NCBI GenBank assembly: GCA_038135065.1
Contig: JAYPWI010000012.1
Location: 34,195 to 98,194, forward strand
Direction of reading: 5' to 3'
DNA: 64,000 bases
Source of the DNA: JAYPWI01 sp038135065
GTDB lineage: Bacteria; Actinomycetota; Acidimicrobiia; Acidimicrobiales; Poriferisodalaceae
Shown one piece after another: positions 41,856 through 50,017 of this stretch; within the stretch, counting starts at the first letter, position 1; each line of letters opens with the position of its first letter. The position numbers were made by a program, and so were the translations under genes. The notes under the pieces were generated by a model. It did not search any database. It worked only from the letters and a program-made list of their open reading frames with translations, and was not told the DNA's origin.

Positions 41856-43147
41856 GGCACCTCCTGCGAACTCCTCGAGGCCGCCAGCACTGCGGGGAGG
41901 TCGATGCCCCGTTCAGCGCTCTTACGGGCGGCCCGTATGGGTAGGGCACCGGACCATTCGACATCAGGTCCGTCCGCTGCAGTGCAGAAGAGCTCTGACA
42001 CGGCGAAGGTGGTGGTGTCGCCCCCGGCGCAGTCCTCGACGGCGAGGACCGATCCGACGCGTACCCGGCCGTCGATCCGGGTCAGGTGAACGACGATGTC
42101 GATCGCATCGGCCACCAGGTGGCCCAGCGCTGTGGTGGACATGGTGCTGGCTGCGTCCGACAGCTGACAGATGAAGCGAAGGCGGGAGAGCGCCTGCTGC
42201 GCTGATCCGGCGTGGATCGTCGCGTAGCCCGTGACCCCGCTGGAGAGGGTAAGCAGGAGGGGGAGGGCTTCGCTGTCGCGGACCTCGCCGACGATGGCGA
42301 CATCGGGCGCCATGCGAAGGAAACCCGCCACGAGACGTCGCAGGTTCACCTCTGCGCGTTCTGCCCGGGCTGGCCTGGTCTGCATGGCTGCCACGTTGGG
42401 GAGGGGGACGTCGACTTCGAAGACCTCCTCGGCGGTCACGACTCGGAGTGCGGGGTCGAGTTGTGCTGCGCAGCACGAGAGGAGGGTCGTCTTGCCTGTA
42501 CCGGGGGCGCCGGCGATCAGGATGGACAGCCGCGACCGGACGGCTGCGCTGAGGAACGCGGCGAGGTGAGCGCTGAGGGTCCCACAGCTGACCAGTTCGT
42601 CGAGCGAGCGGTAGGCCACTCCCGTGAACTTTCTGATGTTGAACATCAGATGCCCGCCGCGGCTGAGGTCGCTGTGGACGATGTGCAGGCGCGAGCCATC
42701 ACTCAGCTGCGCATCCTGGAGGCCAGTGGTCGCGTCGAGTACCCGATGGGAGCCCAGGGCCTGGTCGAGGATGCGGGTGAGGGTGCGCCGCACGTGCTCC
42801 TCGTCGTTGAACACCTCGTGGTGGTAGCCGGACGGACCCGTGTGTCGCTTTGCGAAGATTTCGTCGGGTGCGTTGACCATGATCTCCCAGACGTCGTCGT
42901 CTGCGAGGAGGGGTTCGAGGGGTCCGTAGCCGAGGAGATTTCGTTCGAGCTGGCTCGCTGTGCGTGCCGGATCGGCCAGCAGAACCGAACGGTCGCCGCG
43001 CTTGACGTCGTCGTTCCAGCGGGCGACCTCCGCTGCGATGATGGTCTTGATGTCCTCTGCCGCTCGTTTCGTGTCGGTCGGGAGAGCGGCGGCCTGGCGC
43101 TGGACGGATGCCTCGAGTTCCTGGAGCGGATTTCCGGCGCTTGTCAT
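41852..43147 (-). CDS. cpaF: Pilus assembly ATPase TadA/CpaF
   Basis: 431 residues of the secretion ATPase superfamily: Walker A GAPGTGKTT (213-221), His/Asp-box region VTAEEVFEVDVPLPNVAAMQTR, Walker B PDVAIVGEVRDSEALPLL, and SSGVTGYATIHAGSAQQALSRL. The N-terminal domain has LGYGPLEPLLADDDVWEIMVNAPDEIF. It powers pilin extrusion. It abuts cpaE with a 1-nt TGATG overlap. Confidence 0.92.
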   Translation of the reverse strand: MTSAGNPLQELEASVQRQAAALPTDTKRAAEDIKTIIAAEVARWNDDVKRGDRSVLLADPARTASQLERNLLGYGPLEPLLADDDVWEIMVNAPDEIFAKRHTGPSGYHHEVFNDEEHVRRTLTRILDQALGSHRVLDATTGLQDAQLSDGSRLHIVHSDLSRGGHLMFNIRKFTGVAYRSLDELVSCGTLSAHLAAFLSAAVRSRLSILIAGAPGTGKTTLLSCCAAQLDPALRVVTAEEVFEVDVPLPNVAAMQTRPARAERAEVNLRRLVAGFLRMAPDVAIVGEVRDSEALPLLLTLSSGVTGYATIHAGSAQQALSRLRFICQLSDAASTMSTTALGHLVADAIDIVVHLTRIDGRVRVGSVLAVEDCAGGDTTTFAVSELFCTAADGPDVEWSGALPIRAARKSAERGIDLPAVLAASRSSQEVP

Positions 43148-44436
43148 CAGCTTGGCTCAGCAGTAGGCGGGTCGACGCCCAGCGTCCCCAAGGAGCCGGG
43201 TGACACGGGGGTCGGAAGGGACTCGTGGTCGTGTGTCGGCTGGCGGAGTGCGCTGTGCAGGACGCTGCTCAGGCAGTGGACGATGCTGGCGGGAAGTGGG
43301 GTCCCGTTGTGGTGGGCATCTTCGACCGCTGGTCGGTCCGGAAGGTGGAGGGGTGGCGGGATGCTGGCGGAACCCGGTCCGCTGACGAGGTCGGTCAGCG
43401 CCCGGTCGAGCTCCCGACGACGGGAGCGGCGAGCATCGGAGCGAATGACCGGCTGGATCCGAGCGGGTTCGATCTCGTGTTCCAGAAGGTGGTCGACCAG
43501 GTTGACCAACCCTCGGAGTCCGACCAGTGAACCGGTGCCGAGTGCGAGAACGAGATCGGCTGCCGTCGTCGTGGTGCGGGCGACGAGATTTCGTTCCTCT
43601 ACATCGAGACTGCCTCCGTGTTCGTGCCCCTCGAGGTCATCGTGGCAGTCTGCTACGACGACTCGGTAGGCCCGGCGGAGGGACTCGAGGGCTGCATCGA
43701 ACGAACGAGATGTCAGGCTCGGCCAGTCACGGGACTGCCGAAGGCCGAGCAGGAGGTCGTATCCGCGGGTCGGTACCGGGAAGGTCATGCTGCGGACCTG
43801 CTGGCCCGACAGGCTGCCGTGGCGGTGGTGCTCGACGAGCTCTTGGAGTCCGGGGACGATGTCGGGGGCATCGTGCAGCAGGGCCAGATCGGCCTGACGA
43901 TCCAGGTCTGCCAGCAGCACGCGTCCGCGGGGCTGACGCTGAGCTATCGCCTGGGCGCAGGCGATAGCCGTCGTCGAGACTCCCGAACCAGTTCTTCCGA
44001 TGACGGCGATCACGTGGCCCGACGGGGGTTCCGTTGCCCGTCCCGAGGATTCTTCCAGCAGGCTGGTGCTGATGGGCGCCGCCGACGTACGCAGTGCGTC
44101 GATGAGTTCGCTGAGTGAGAAATCCGGCTGGAGAACGACTCGGGCGCCCAACTCGCTCCAGGCGATCGGAGTGCGGGGAGGCGACACCACGAAGGTCGCA
44201 GTATCAGCCTGTTCGGCCAGCCCGAGAAGCTCGCGATCGACACCGACCGTGGTCGCGTCCACGATGATGGCCGAATGGCGTCTGCCAGACGCCAGCCGGG
44301 CCCGGACTTCCTCTGGGGAAAGGCATTTGACCAGGTCCATGGCGACGACGCCGGAGGTGGCCCAGCCGGTGACCTGTTGCGACCACGGTGATCGCACAGG
44401 AGCGAGGCACAGCACCAGCCAGCGATGGTGAGTCAC
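43147..44436 (-). CDS. CpaE-like ParA/MinD-family protein with variant P-loop
   Basis: 429 residues. An N-terminal receiver-like half (1-125) and a C-terminal MinD-like half with HVIAVIGRTGSGVSTTAIACAQAIA, RGRVLLADLDRQADLALLHD and YRVVVADCHDDL. The P-loop reads G147-R-T-G-S-G-V153-S-T-T, so the catalytic lysine is replaced by Val and the deviant-Walker lysine by Arg. This fits the actinobacterial CpaE/septum-site-like branch. It probably localises the Tad machine rather than acting as a classical ATPase. The 100 C-terminal residues are Pro/His/Ser-rich. Confidence 0.82.
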   Translation of the reverse strand: MTHHRWLVLCLAPVRSPWSQQVTGWATSGVVAMDLVKCLSPEEVRARLASGRRHSAIIVDATTVGVDRELLGLAEQADTATFVVSPPRTPIAWSELGARVVLQPDFSLSELIDALRTSAAPISTSLLEESSGRATEPPSGHVIAVIGRTGSGVSTTAIACAQAIAQRQPRGRVLLADLDRQADLALLHDAPDIVPGLQELVEHHRHGSLSGQQVRSMTFPVPTRGYDLLLGLRQSRDWPSLTSRSFDAALESLRRAYRVVVADCHDDLEGHEHGGSLDVEERNLVARTTTTAADLVLALGTGSLVGLRGLVNLVDHLLEHEIEPARIQPVIRSDARRSRRRELDRALTDLVSGPGSASIPPPLHLPDRPAVEDAHHNGTPLPASIVHCLSSVLHSALRQPTHDHESLPTPVSPGSLGTLGVDPPTAEPS

Positions 44437-45116
44437 GGCCCGGCCCGCTCGAGGGTGATGTCCCCTTGGTCCAATGCTGCAACGAGGGCCACTGCCTGGT
44501 CTGCGCCATCGAGGGTCACAGTCACCACGAGTTGGTCGCTCACTGCCAGACCGTTGGTGTCACTGCGGATGGCCACAACGCGCACCCCAGAGAGAATCTG
44601 CTCGGTGAACGCCGCAGTCCCCGCCCCCCGCGTTGCGACGATGTCGACCCCATCACCCGGGCGGAGGCGGTTGTCGAGCGCGCGGGCCGAGTCGATGCGG
44701 AAGGCGATCTGGCGACTCGTCGACGGCCGTTCAGGCGAGAGAGGGGCACCGACGGCGCTGCGCTGGATCAGTTCGCCGGCGGCGATCGAGGCGCGAGAAA
44801 CCGCACCGACCACGGCGTCCTGCTCGTCGGGTCGAAAGGCCCGTTCGGCCACCGACGGTGGTAGGTCGATTGACGCGATAGCCAGGTGTTCCTGCGAGAC
44901 GAGGGTTTCGGGACCTATGTCGTTCTTGGCCACGAGATAGAGCTGCGGCTCGGTGGCTCGACGGTCCGAGAGGGCGCTGAACATGCCGAGGCAGGCGAGG
45001 GCAACGAGGAGGCCTCCGGTCAGGGCTCGACGTCCTGGCCAGGCTCGGCGTGGGGTGATGGCTGGTTGGGTCTCTGCTGTCGGACGTGAATCGGTCCTCG
45101 ATGTTCCACCGAACAT
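44433..45116 (-). CDS. CpaB/RcpC-like SAF-domain protein
   Basis: 227 residues: a membrane helix at about 31-48 (ALTGGLLVALACLGMFSALS), then an SAF domain (PQLYLVAKNDIGPETLVSQEHLAIASIDLP...VGAVSRASIAAGELIQRSAV), then a CpaB-like C-terminal part with IAFRIDSARALDNRLRPGDGVDIVATRG. CpaB anchors or gates the Tad apparatus in the envelope. First gene of the Tad operon, with the promoter tract upstream at 45139-45199. Confidence 0.83.
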   Translation of the reverse strand: MFGGTSRTDSRPTAETQPAITPRRAWPGRRALTGGLLVALACLGMFSALSDRRATEPQLYLVAKNDIGPETLVSQEHLAIASIDLPPSVAERAFRPDEQDAVVGAVSRASIAAGELIQRSAVGAPLSPERPSTSRQIAFRIDSARALDNRLRPGDGVDIVATRGAGTAAFTEQILSGVRVVAIRSDTNGLAVSDQLVVTVTLDGADQAVALVAALDQGDITLERAGP

Positions 45117-45138
45117 GAACGAACGTTAAGGAGGTAGT

Positions 45139-45199
45139 GCCTAAGGGGAGCCTAAGGTTGAGTGGAATATAAGTAAAATAACTGAAATAACCTCAAATA
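45139..45199 (-). promoter_or_regulatory. Tad operon control region: CCTAAGG pair and phased TATTTC-like tract
   Basis: GCCTAAGG occurs at 45139-45146 and 45150-45157, 11 bp apart. Just upstream relative to the operon, four (G/A/C)AAATA-like units start at 45164, 45175, 45184 and 45194 (on the minus strand, TATTCC, TATTTT, TATTTC, TATTTG), spaced 9-11 bp. The rest of 45200-45312 up to the amidohydrolase gene shows no further structure I can name. Confidence 0.5.
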
Positions 45200-45312
45200 T
45201 GTGGTCATGCCATCACTGTCAGTGGCAGCTGCGGCGTTGGCTCAGATCTAGGCCCTGGGCACTCGGCCAGGTGTCAGACTGACGGTCAGGGACCAGCGAG
45301 CGGGGGGCTGAG

Positions 45313-46983
45313 ATGACCGACATCGAGCGGATGCGGGTGTTCACGGCAGCCCAGATCCACACCATGGATCCAGGGCGGCCGACAGGCACAGCGATTGCGG
45401 TAGCCGACGGCCGCATCGTGTCGGTGGGCGACCTCGAACGAATGGAGCCCTGGCTGCGACGGGTGCCGCACGACATCGATGACCGCTATCGCGACAAGGT
45501 GCTGCTGCCCGGGTTCGTGGACCCCCATACCCATCTTCGGTACTCGGGCACCTTCATGGGCCTCAACTACATCGGTCCCATCGACTCGCCATCGCCCCAT
45601 GGTGTCCGACCCGGCCTGGCCGACGTGCCGGCCGTGGTCGCCGAACTGCGGCGCCTCGTCGAGGAAGTCGTTGACCCGACTTTCCCGATCACCGCCTGGG
45701 GGTTCGACCCGGCGACCCAGCAGGGCCACCTGGACCGGGACATGCTCGACGCCGTGTCGGACACCGTGCCCCTTTGGGTGATCTCCTACGCCCCACACAT
45801 CGTGTACGTGAACAGCCCCATGCTGCGCCTCATCGGGGTCGACGACGACAGCACCGGGCACGGACTCGGCCGGTACCCCGACGGGCGACTCAACGGCTGG
45901 TTCGTCGAGACGGCCGCGGTGGGACGAGCCACCGTCCCCGTTGCCGCAGCAGTGTTCGGCCCGACCTCGGGCCGGGAGGCCATCGACCGCATGGGGGCCG
46001 TTGCTGCCGCGGCCGGGGTCACCACCACGGCCGACCTGGGCTGGGGGTTCGAAGACTTCGAAGGCGAATGGGACGGTCATCGAGCCGCCATCGACGAGGG
46101 CACCTTCCCCCTTCGCATCTCGATGATCCCCTTCGAGCCCCGCCTTCGCCGCAAATACGGCGACGACATGCTCGAGTTCCTCGCCGCCAAGAAGGCGCAG
46201 GGAGACGATCGTCTCACCACCCACGGTGTGAAGTACGTCAACGACGGCAGTTACCCGTCGATGACCCTCATCATGAACCCACCCGGATACCTCGATGCCG
46301 ACACGGGTCACACCGGGGAGGTGCCCTGGGAGGACATGGTCGAACGAATGCGTCCCTTCTGGAAGGCCGGGGTACAGATCCACTCTCATGCCAACGGCGA
46401 CCGGACCATCGACATGACCCTCGACACCCTGGCCGCCCTGCAGGCCGAGCATCCTCGCTTCGACCACCGCTTCACCATCGAGCACTACTGCATCTCCAGC
46501 ACCGCCCAAGCTCGCCGACTGGCCGCCCTCGGTGGCTTGGCCAGCGTCAATGCCTACTTCGTGCACTACCGGGCCCAGATGCACGCCGATGCAGGCTTCG
46601 GTCCCGACCGCGCCGAGGCCACGGCCCGCCTCGGTTCGCTTGCCCGCGAGGGCGTCACCTTCGGACTCCACTCCGACTTCAACCTCGTCATCGGTCCCAT
46701 GCAACCCCTCACTGCAGCCTGGGTGGCTGTGAACCGATTGGGTCTCGACGGGGTCACCGTGCAGGCGCCGGGGGAGCGGATCAGTGTGGACCGGGCACTG
46801 CGGGCCGTCACTGTCGATGCCGCATTCCTGCTGCGCAGGGACCACGAACTGGGATCGCTCGAGGTGGGCAAGCTGGCCGACCTCGCAGTGCTCGACGACG
46901 ACCCTTTCGAGGTCGACCCGGCAGAGCTTCACCGGGTAGGGGTGCATGGCACGGTGCTGGGCGGCGAGCCGCAGCAGGGTTGA
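45313..46983 (+). CDS. Amidohydrolase (YtcJ-like, amidohydrolase family 3)
   Basis: 556 residues. Metal-binding HxH in LLPGFVDPHTHLRYSG, a central VKYVNDGSYPSMT, the HSHANGDRTIDMTLDTL and DHRFTIEHYCI histidines, and the terminal LGSLEVGKLADLAVLDDDPF typical of the superfamily. Substrate is unknown; relatives hydrolyse N-acyl and cyclic amide bonds. A CobW-type metallochaperone follows 8 bp downstream, which would suit a metal-dependent hydrolase. Confidence 0.88.
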   Translation: MTDIERMRVFTAAQIHTMDPGRPTGTAIAVADGRIVSVGDLERMEPWLRRVPHDIDDRYRDKVLLPGFVDPHTHLRYSGTFMGLNYIGPIDSPSPHGVRPGLADVPAVVAELRRLVEEVVDPTFPITAWGFDPATQQGHLDRDMLDAVSDTVPLWVISYAPHIVYVNSPMLRLIGVDDDSTGHGLGRYPDGRLNGWFVETAAVGRATVPVAAAVFGPTSGREAIDRMGAVAAAAGVTTTADLGWGFEDFEGEWDGHRAAIDEGTFPLRISMIPFEPRLRRKYGDDMLEFLAAKKAQGDDRLTTHGVKYVNDGSYPSMTLIMNPPGYLDADTGHTGEVPWEDMVERMRPFWKAGVQIHSHANGDRTIDMTLDTLAALQAEHPRFDHRFTIEHYCISSTAQARRLAALGGLASVNAYFVHYRAQMHADAGFGPDRAEATARLGSLAREGVTFGLHSDFNLVIGPMQPLTAAWVAVNRLGLDGVTVQAPGERISVDRALRAVTVDAAFLLRRDHELGSLEVGKLADLAVLDDDPFEVDPAELHRVGVHGTVLGGEPQQG

Positions 46984-46991
46984 TCGCCGCT

Positions 46992-48023
46992 ATGGAGCCT
47001 GATCTGGTGGAGCAGTGGGAACGAGTGGTGGTCACGGTCAGCGCGGCCCGGCAGTCCGAGGGCGGGTCGAGCCCCGAAGGACGTGCTGCCGTTCCGGTGA
47101 CCGTCCTGACAGGCGTACTCGGGGCAGGCAAGACCACGCTGCTTCGGCGCCTGCTGGCAGGTGACCACGGGCTGAGGATCTCCGCCGTGGTCAACGACGT
47201 GGCAGATCTCGGCCTCGACGCGTCGCTCATCGAAGGGGTGACCGATGACGTCGTGGCCCTCACCAACGGTTGTTCGTGCTGCACCCTGGCCGGCGACCTG
47301 GCAGCAGCACTCCGGGATCTTGCCGCTCCCGGCACGGGTCCGGCCCCCGACGCAGTGATCATCGAGTTGAGTGGGGCCAGCGACCCGGTCAGTGTGGCGC
47401 AGGTCGTGCAGGGTGCACCCGGGGTCTGTCTCGATGGGGTGGTGGCCGTGGTCGATGCCGAGCAGGGACGAAGCCAGCTCGCCGATCACCGACTCGGTCC
47501 GGTGATGCACCGCCAACTCGCAGCCGCTCACCTCGTGGTGATCAGCAAAGCGGATCTCGTCGATGGCGCCGCTGAGGATGCCCTGGTGGCCGCAGTCGGT
47601 GCGGTGGCGCCGGGCCGGCCCGTGGTGGTGCTCCGGGCAACCCATGAGGACGTCGGTCTGCTGTTGGGCGCTGGGCTGAAGGGAGCGAGACCAACTCCGC
47701 CCGATGAAGGTGACCACGGTGGTGTCGCCGAGGTAGTCACCCGCATTGTGGCTGTGCCGCCGAAGCTGCCACGCGCCGCCGCGAGCGCATGGCTCGACCG
47801 GGCTCCGCAGTCCGTTGTGCGAGCCAAGGGTTGGGTCAGTCTGGTCGGCCCAAACGGCGCGATCGAGGTGCTGGACCTGCAGTTGGTAGGCCGCCGTTGG
47901 GCGCTGGAGGGCGGTACGGCTCCTGTGGATGTCCCGCTCGGGACGGTCGCCGTGATTGCGTTCGACGAAACCGGGATGCAGGAGTGGCTGTCAGACCTGT
48001 CGGCGCTGTCCGAAGTGTGGTGA
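46992..48023 (+). CDS. CobW/COG0523-family GTPase (candidate metallochaperone)
   Basis: 343 residues. Walker A GVLGAGKTTLLRRLL (41-55), the metal-binding C94-S-C96-C97 in LTNGCSCCTLAGDL, a Walker B-like DAVIIELSGASDPV, the guanine motif ISKADLVD, and a C-terminal CobW_C domain (KGWVSLVGPNGAIEVLDLQLVGRRWALE). COG0523 GTPases deliver Zn or Co to client metalloenzymes; the amidohydrolase upstream is the obvious candidate. I see no zur-like operator. Confidence 0.88.
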   Translation: MEPDLVEQWERVVVTVSAARQSEGGSSPEGRAAVPVTVLTGVLGAGKTTLLRRLLAGDHGLRISAVVNDVADLGLDASLIEGVTDDVVALTNGCSCCTLAGDLAAALRDLAAPGTGPAPDAVIIELSGASDPVSVAQVVQGAPGVCLDGVVAVVDAEQGRSQLADHRLGPVMHRQLAAAHLVVISKADLVDGAAEDALVAAVGAVAPGRPVVVLRATHEDVGLLLGAGLKGARPTPPDEGDHGGVAEVVTRIVAVPPKLPRAAASAWLDRAPQSVVRAKGWVSLVGPNGAIEVLDLQLVGRRWALEGGTAPVDVPLGTVAVIAFDETGMQEWLSDLSALSEVW

Positions 48024-48035
48024 AGTTGCATCAGG

Positions 48036-48063
48036 TTGACTGAAAGCACATGAACCGTAGGAT
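48036..48063 (+). promoter_or_regulatory. Promoter of the HTH-CPBP operon (leaderless)
   Basis: TTGACT (48036-48041) and TAGGAT (48058-48063) are 16 bp apart, the best sigma-70-like promoter in the window. The -10 ends 6 nt before the ATG at 48070, so the mRNA is probably leaderless. Confidence 0.6.
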
Positions 48064-48069
48064 GTCGCC

Positions 48070-48306
48070 ATGGTGTCGGACGCCAGCGCCCCCGAGAACA
48101 TCGTCTGGTTGTCCACCAAAGAAGCCGCGGAACGGTTGGGTGTGACGCCACGGACGCTGTACCGGTTCATCGACTCGGGCGATCTGGCCGCCTTCCGTAT
48201 GGGCAGGGTGATCCGCCTGAAGTTGGCCGATGTCGACGCCTACATCGAGAGCTGCCGGGTTGAACCGGGGACCCTCGAGCATCTCTATCCCGACGGGCCG
48301 GGGTGA
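48070..48306 (+). CDS. Excisionase/MerR-like small DNA-binding protein
   Basis: 78 residues with a winged-helix unit of the excisionase type: WLSTKEAAERLGVTPRTLYRFIDSGDLAAFRMGRVIRLKLADVDAYIES. Such proteins act as recombination directionality factors or as small regulators. No integrase or att-like repeat is visible nearby, so a regulatory role is more likely. The stop overlaps the CPBP gene (GTGA), so the two are translationally coupled. Confidence 0.85.
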   Translation: MVSDASAPENIVWLSTKEAAERLGVTPRTLYRFIDSGDLAAFRMGRVIRLKLADVDAYIESCRVEPGTLEHLYPDGPG

Positions 48307-49004
48307 GCGACCCCTCCGACACTCCGAGCGGCCGACCAAGGCTGGTCCGCTACGCCCTCGACCCTGACTGGGAGGTCGGGCCTGCGCCGCGTCGAGCCTT
48401 CGTCGGTCTTCTGCTGTTGTGGGCGGGTGGACTTCTCGGCGCCTACCTCTTGTCGATCTTCAGTCTCCCGATCGCTGAGAGGGCGGGGTTCCGGAGCATC
48501 CTCGGCGAACAGCTCGACGAGTTGACGGTCGTGGACCAGCTCATTTTCGTGGTGGTCGCTGCGCCACTGCTGGAGGAGACGATCTACCGGCTGGCGCTTG
48601 CCCGGCAGTTGCGGCTTCCGGTGCTGACCCTGGCTGGATTGCTCGCTGGCACCCTGTTCTGGGGTTCCCATCCGCTGGCGTTGGGCATCGGCCCCGCCAT
48701 CGGGTTGATCGCTTTGGCGGCCTGGGCCCACCGGCCCACAGGCTCCGCCGTCACGCGATGGTGGGCCGACAACCCACGCTGGCCGGTGTGGGCCAGCGTC
48801 CTCTTGTTCGGTATGTCACACCTCGTCGGGTTCGACGTCGATGTGTCACCGCTCGTCGTGCTTGCCCCGCTCGCCGTGCTGCCCCAGATCTGGCTTGGCC
48901 TGGTGTTCACGGTTGCCCGAGTCCGCTTCGGCTTCTGGGCAGCCATCGTGGTGCACGCTCTTCACAACCTGTCGGTCTGGTCGCTGGCCACTGCGATCAA
49001 CTGA
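48303..49004 (+). CDS. CPBP-family intramembrane metalloprotease
   Basis: 233 residues with about six membrane helices. The three CPBP/Abi motifs are present: EExxxR in LLEETIYRLALARQL, FxxxH in LLFGMSHLVGFD, and HxxxN in VVHALHNLSVW. The family includes type II CAAX prenyl proteases and bacteriocin-immunity proteins. The overlap with the HTH gene suggests the protease regulates or is regulated with it. Its end overlaps the convergent LLM gene by 8 bp. Confidence 0.88.
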   Translation: MSDPSDTPSGRPRLVRYALDPDWEVGPAPRRAFVGLLLLWAGGLLGAYLLSIFSLPIAERAGFRSILGEQLDELTVVDQLIFVVVAAPLLEETIYRLALARQLRLPVLTLAGLLAGTLFWGSHPLALGIGPAIGLIALAAWAHRPTGSAVTRWWADNPRWPVWASVLLFGMSHLVGFDVDVSPLVVLAPLAVLPQIWLGLVFTVARVRFGFWAAIVVHALHNLSVWSLATAIN

Positions 49005-49961
49005 GCGCGGGGAGTACCTCCTCGACCAGGGCCCGGAACTGGGTGTCCTGATCGAACGAGGTCAAGCGCAGCGTGATGTGGGTGGCCCCCTGGCCGATGA
49101 GATCGCGCAGGTGCTCGATCACCTGGTCGACGGTGCCGGCCGACACCCACGACGCAACCTGTTCGGAGGAGAACACGGGTCCGTAATAGGCGTCGAGGAA
49201 TCGCTGGGACTCCTCGAGGCAGGCGTCACGGTCGGTTCCGATGTTGACGTTGTGGTAGGCGCTGACCGGGAACGTCGAAGGGTCCTTGCCGGCCTCTGTC
49301 AACAGGGGTGCGAGGCTCGACGTGATCATGCCCACATAGCCGGGGGCCAGGGCACAGGTCTGGATGCCATCGGCCAACCGAGCCACCCGCCGCATCGAAC
49401 GATCCCAGTAGCGGCCGGGGGCCGGGTTTGCTGCGATCCAGATGGGGCACGGCTGTTGCACCGTCGCCGGCTGGATCTGCAGGTCCTCGTAGGAGTAGAA
49501 GNNNNNNNNNNGGGGGCACCCGTCCACAGCAAGCGGCACAACTCGATGGCTTCCTCGAGCCGGGCTGGGCGGTCGATGTCGGTGATGCCCCCGAAGTGTG
49601 ATCCTTCGCGCCGTGAGGCCCCATCGGCAGCAACGATGCCGGTACAGGCCGCCAATAGGGCCCGTCCCTGGGACACCAGGTCCAGCGTCGCCCACTGGTA
49701 GGCGAACACCACTGGGTCGCGCACCGGCATCGACGCCATGCAGCCGACACCGAGCTTCAACGTCTCGGTGCTGCCGGCGAGCGCCCCGAGCAGGGTGATG
49801 GCCTCGGGGCGTGGCTTGGCCGTGATCGAGTCGCCCACAAAGACGGAGTCGAACAGACCCGTGGCTTCGGCCCGCGGCGCGTAGTCGAGCAGTTCGGGCA
49901 TGGAGCCCACCCCGATGAAGGCTCCCCGTTGCGGGATGGTCAGTCCAAACGTCGCCATCAT
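48997..49961 (-). CDS. LLM-class oxidoreductase (split by a 10-N gap)
   Basis: N-terminal half from ATG 49961: TFGLTIPQRGAFIGVGSMPELLDYAPRAEATGLFDSVFVGDS, KLGVGCMASMPVRDPVVFAYQWATLDLVSQGRALLA, ending LLWTGAP at the Ns. C-terminal half: FYSYEDLQIQPATVQQPCPIWIAANPAPG, VARLADGIQT, and LRDLIGQGATHITLRLTSFDQ. The halves lie in different frames only because the gap is written as 10 Ns; a true length of 11, 14 or 17 restores one gene of about 320 residues. Substrate and cofactor (FMN or F420) unknown. Confidence 0.82.
49502..49511. other. 10-N assembly gap inside the LLM gene
   Basis: Ten Ns at the start of the loop between LLWTGAP and FYSYEDLQ. The reading frame requires a real length of 2 modulo 3. 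Confidence 0.9.
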
Positions 49962-50017
49962 GTCCCCCTGCGCGTCGTTGCGGTGAGTCTTGCAGAACGG
50001 TGGGCGAGTGCCGGCCC

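Noticed and set aside
48070..48306. The excisionase-like gene as part of an integrated mobile element
   Set aside because: No integrase, att repeats, tRNA or phage genes are near; its only partner is the CPBP protease gene.
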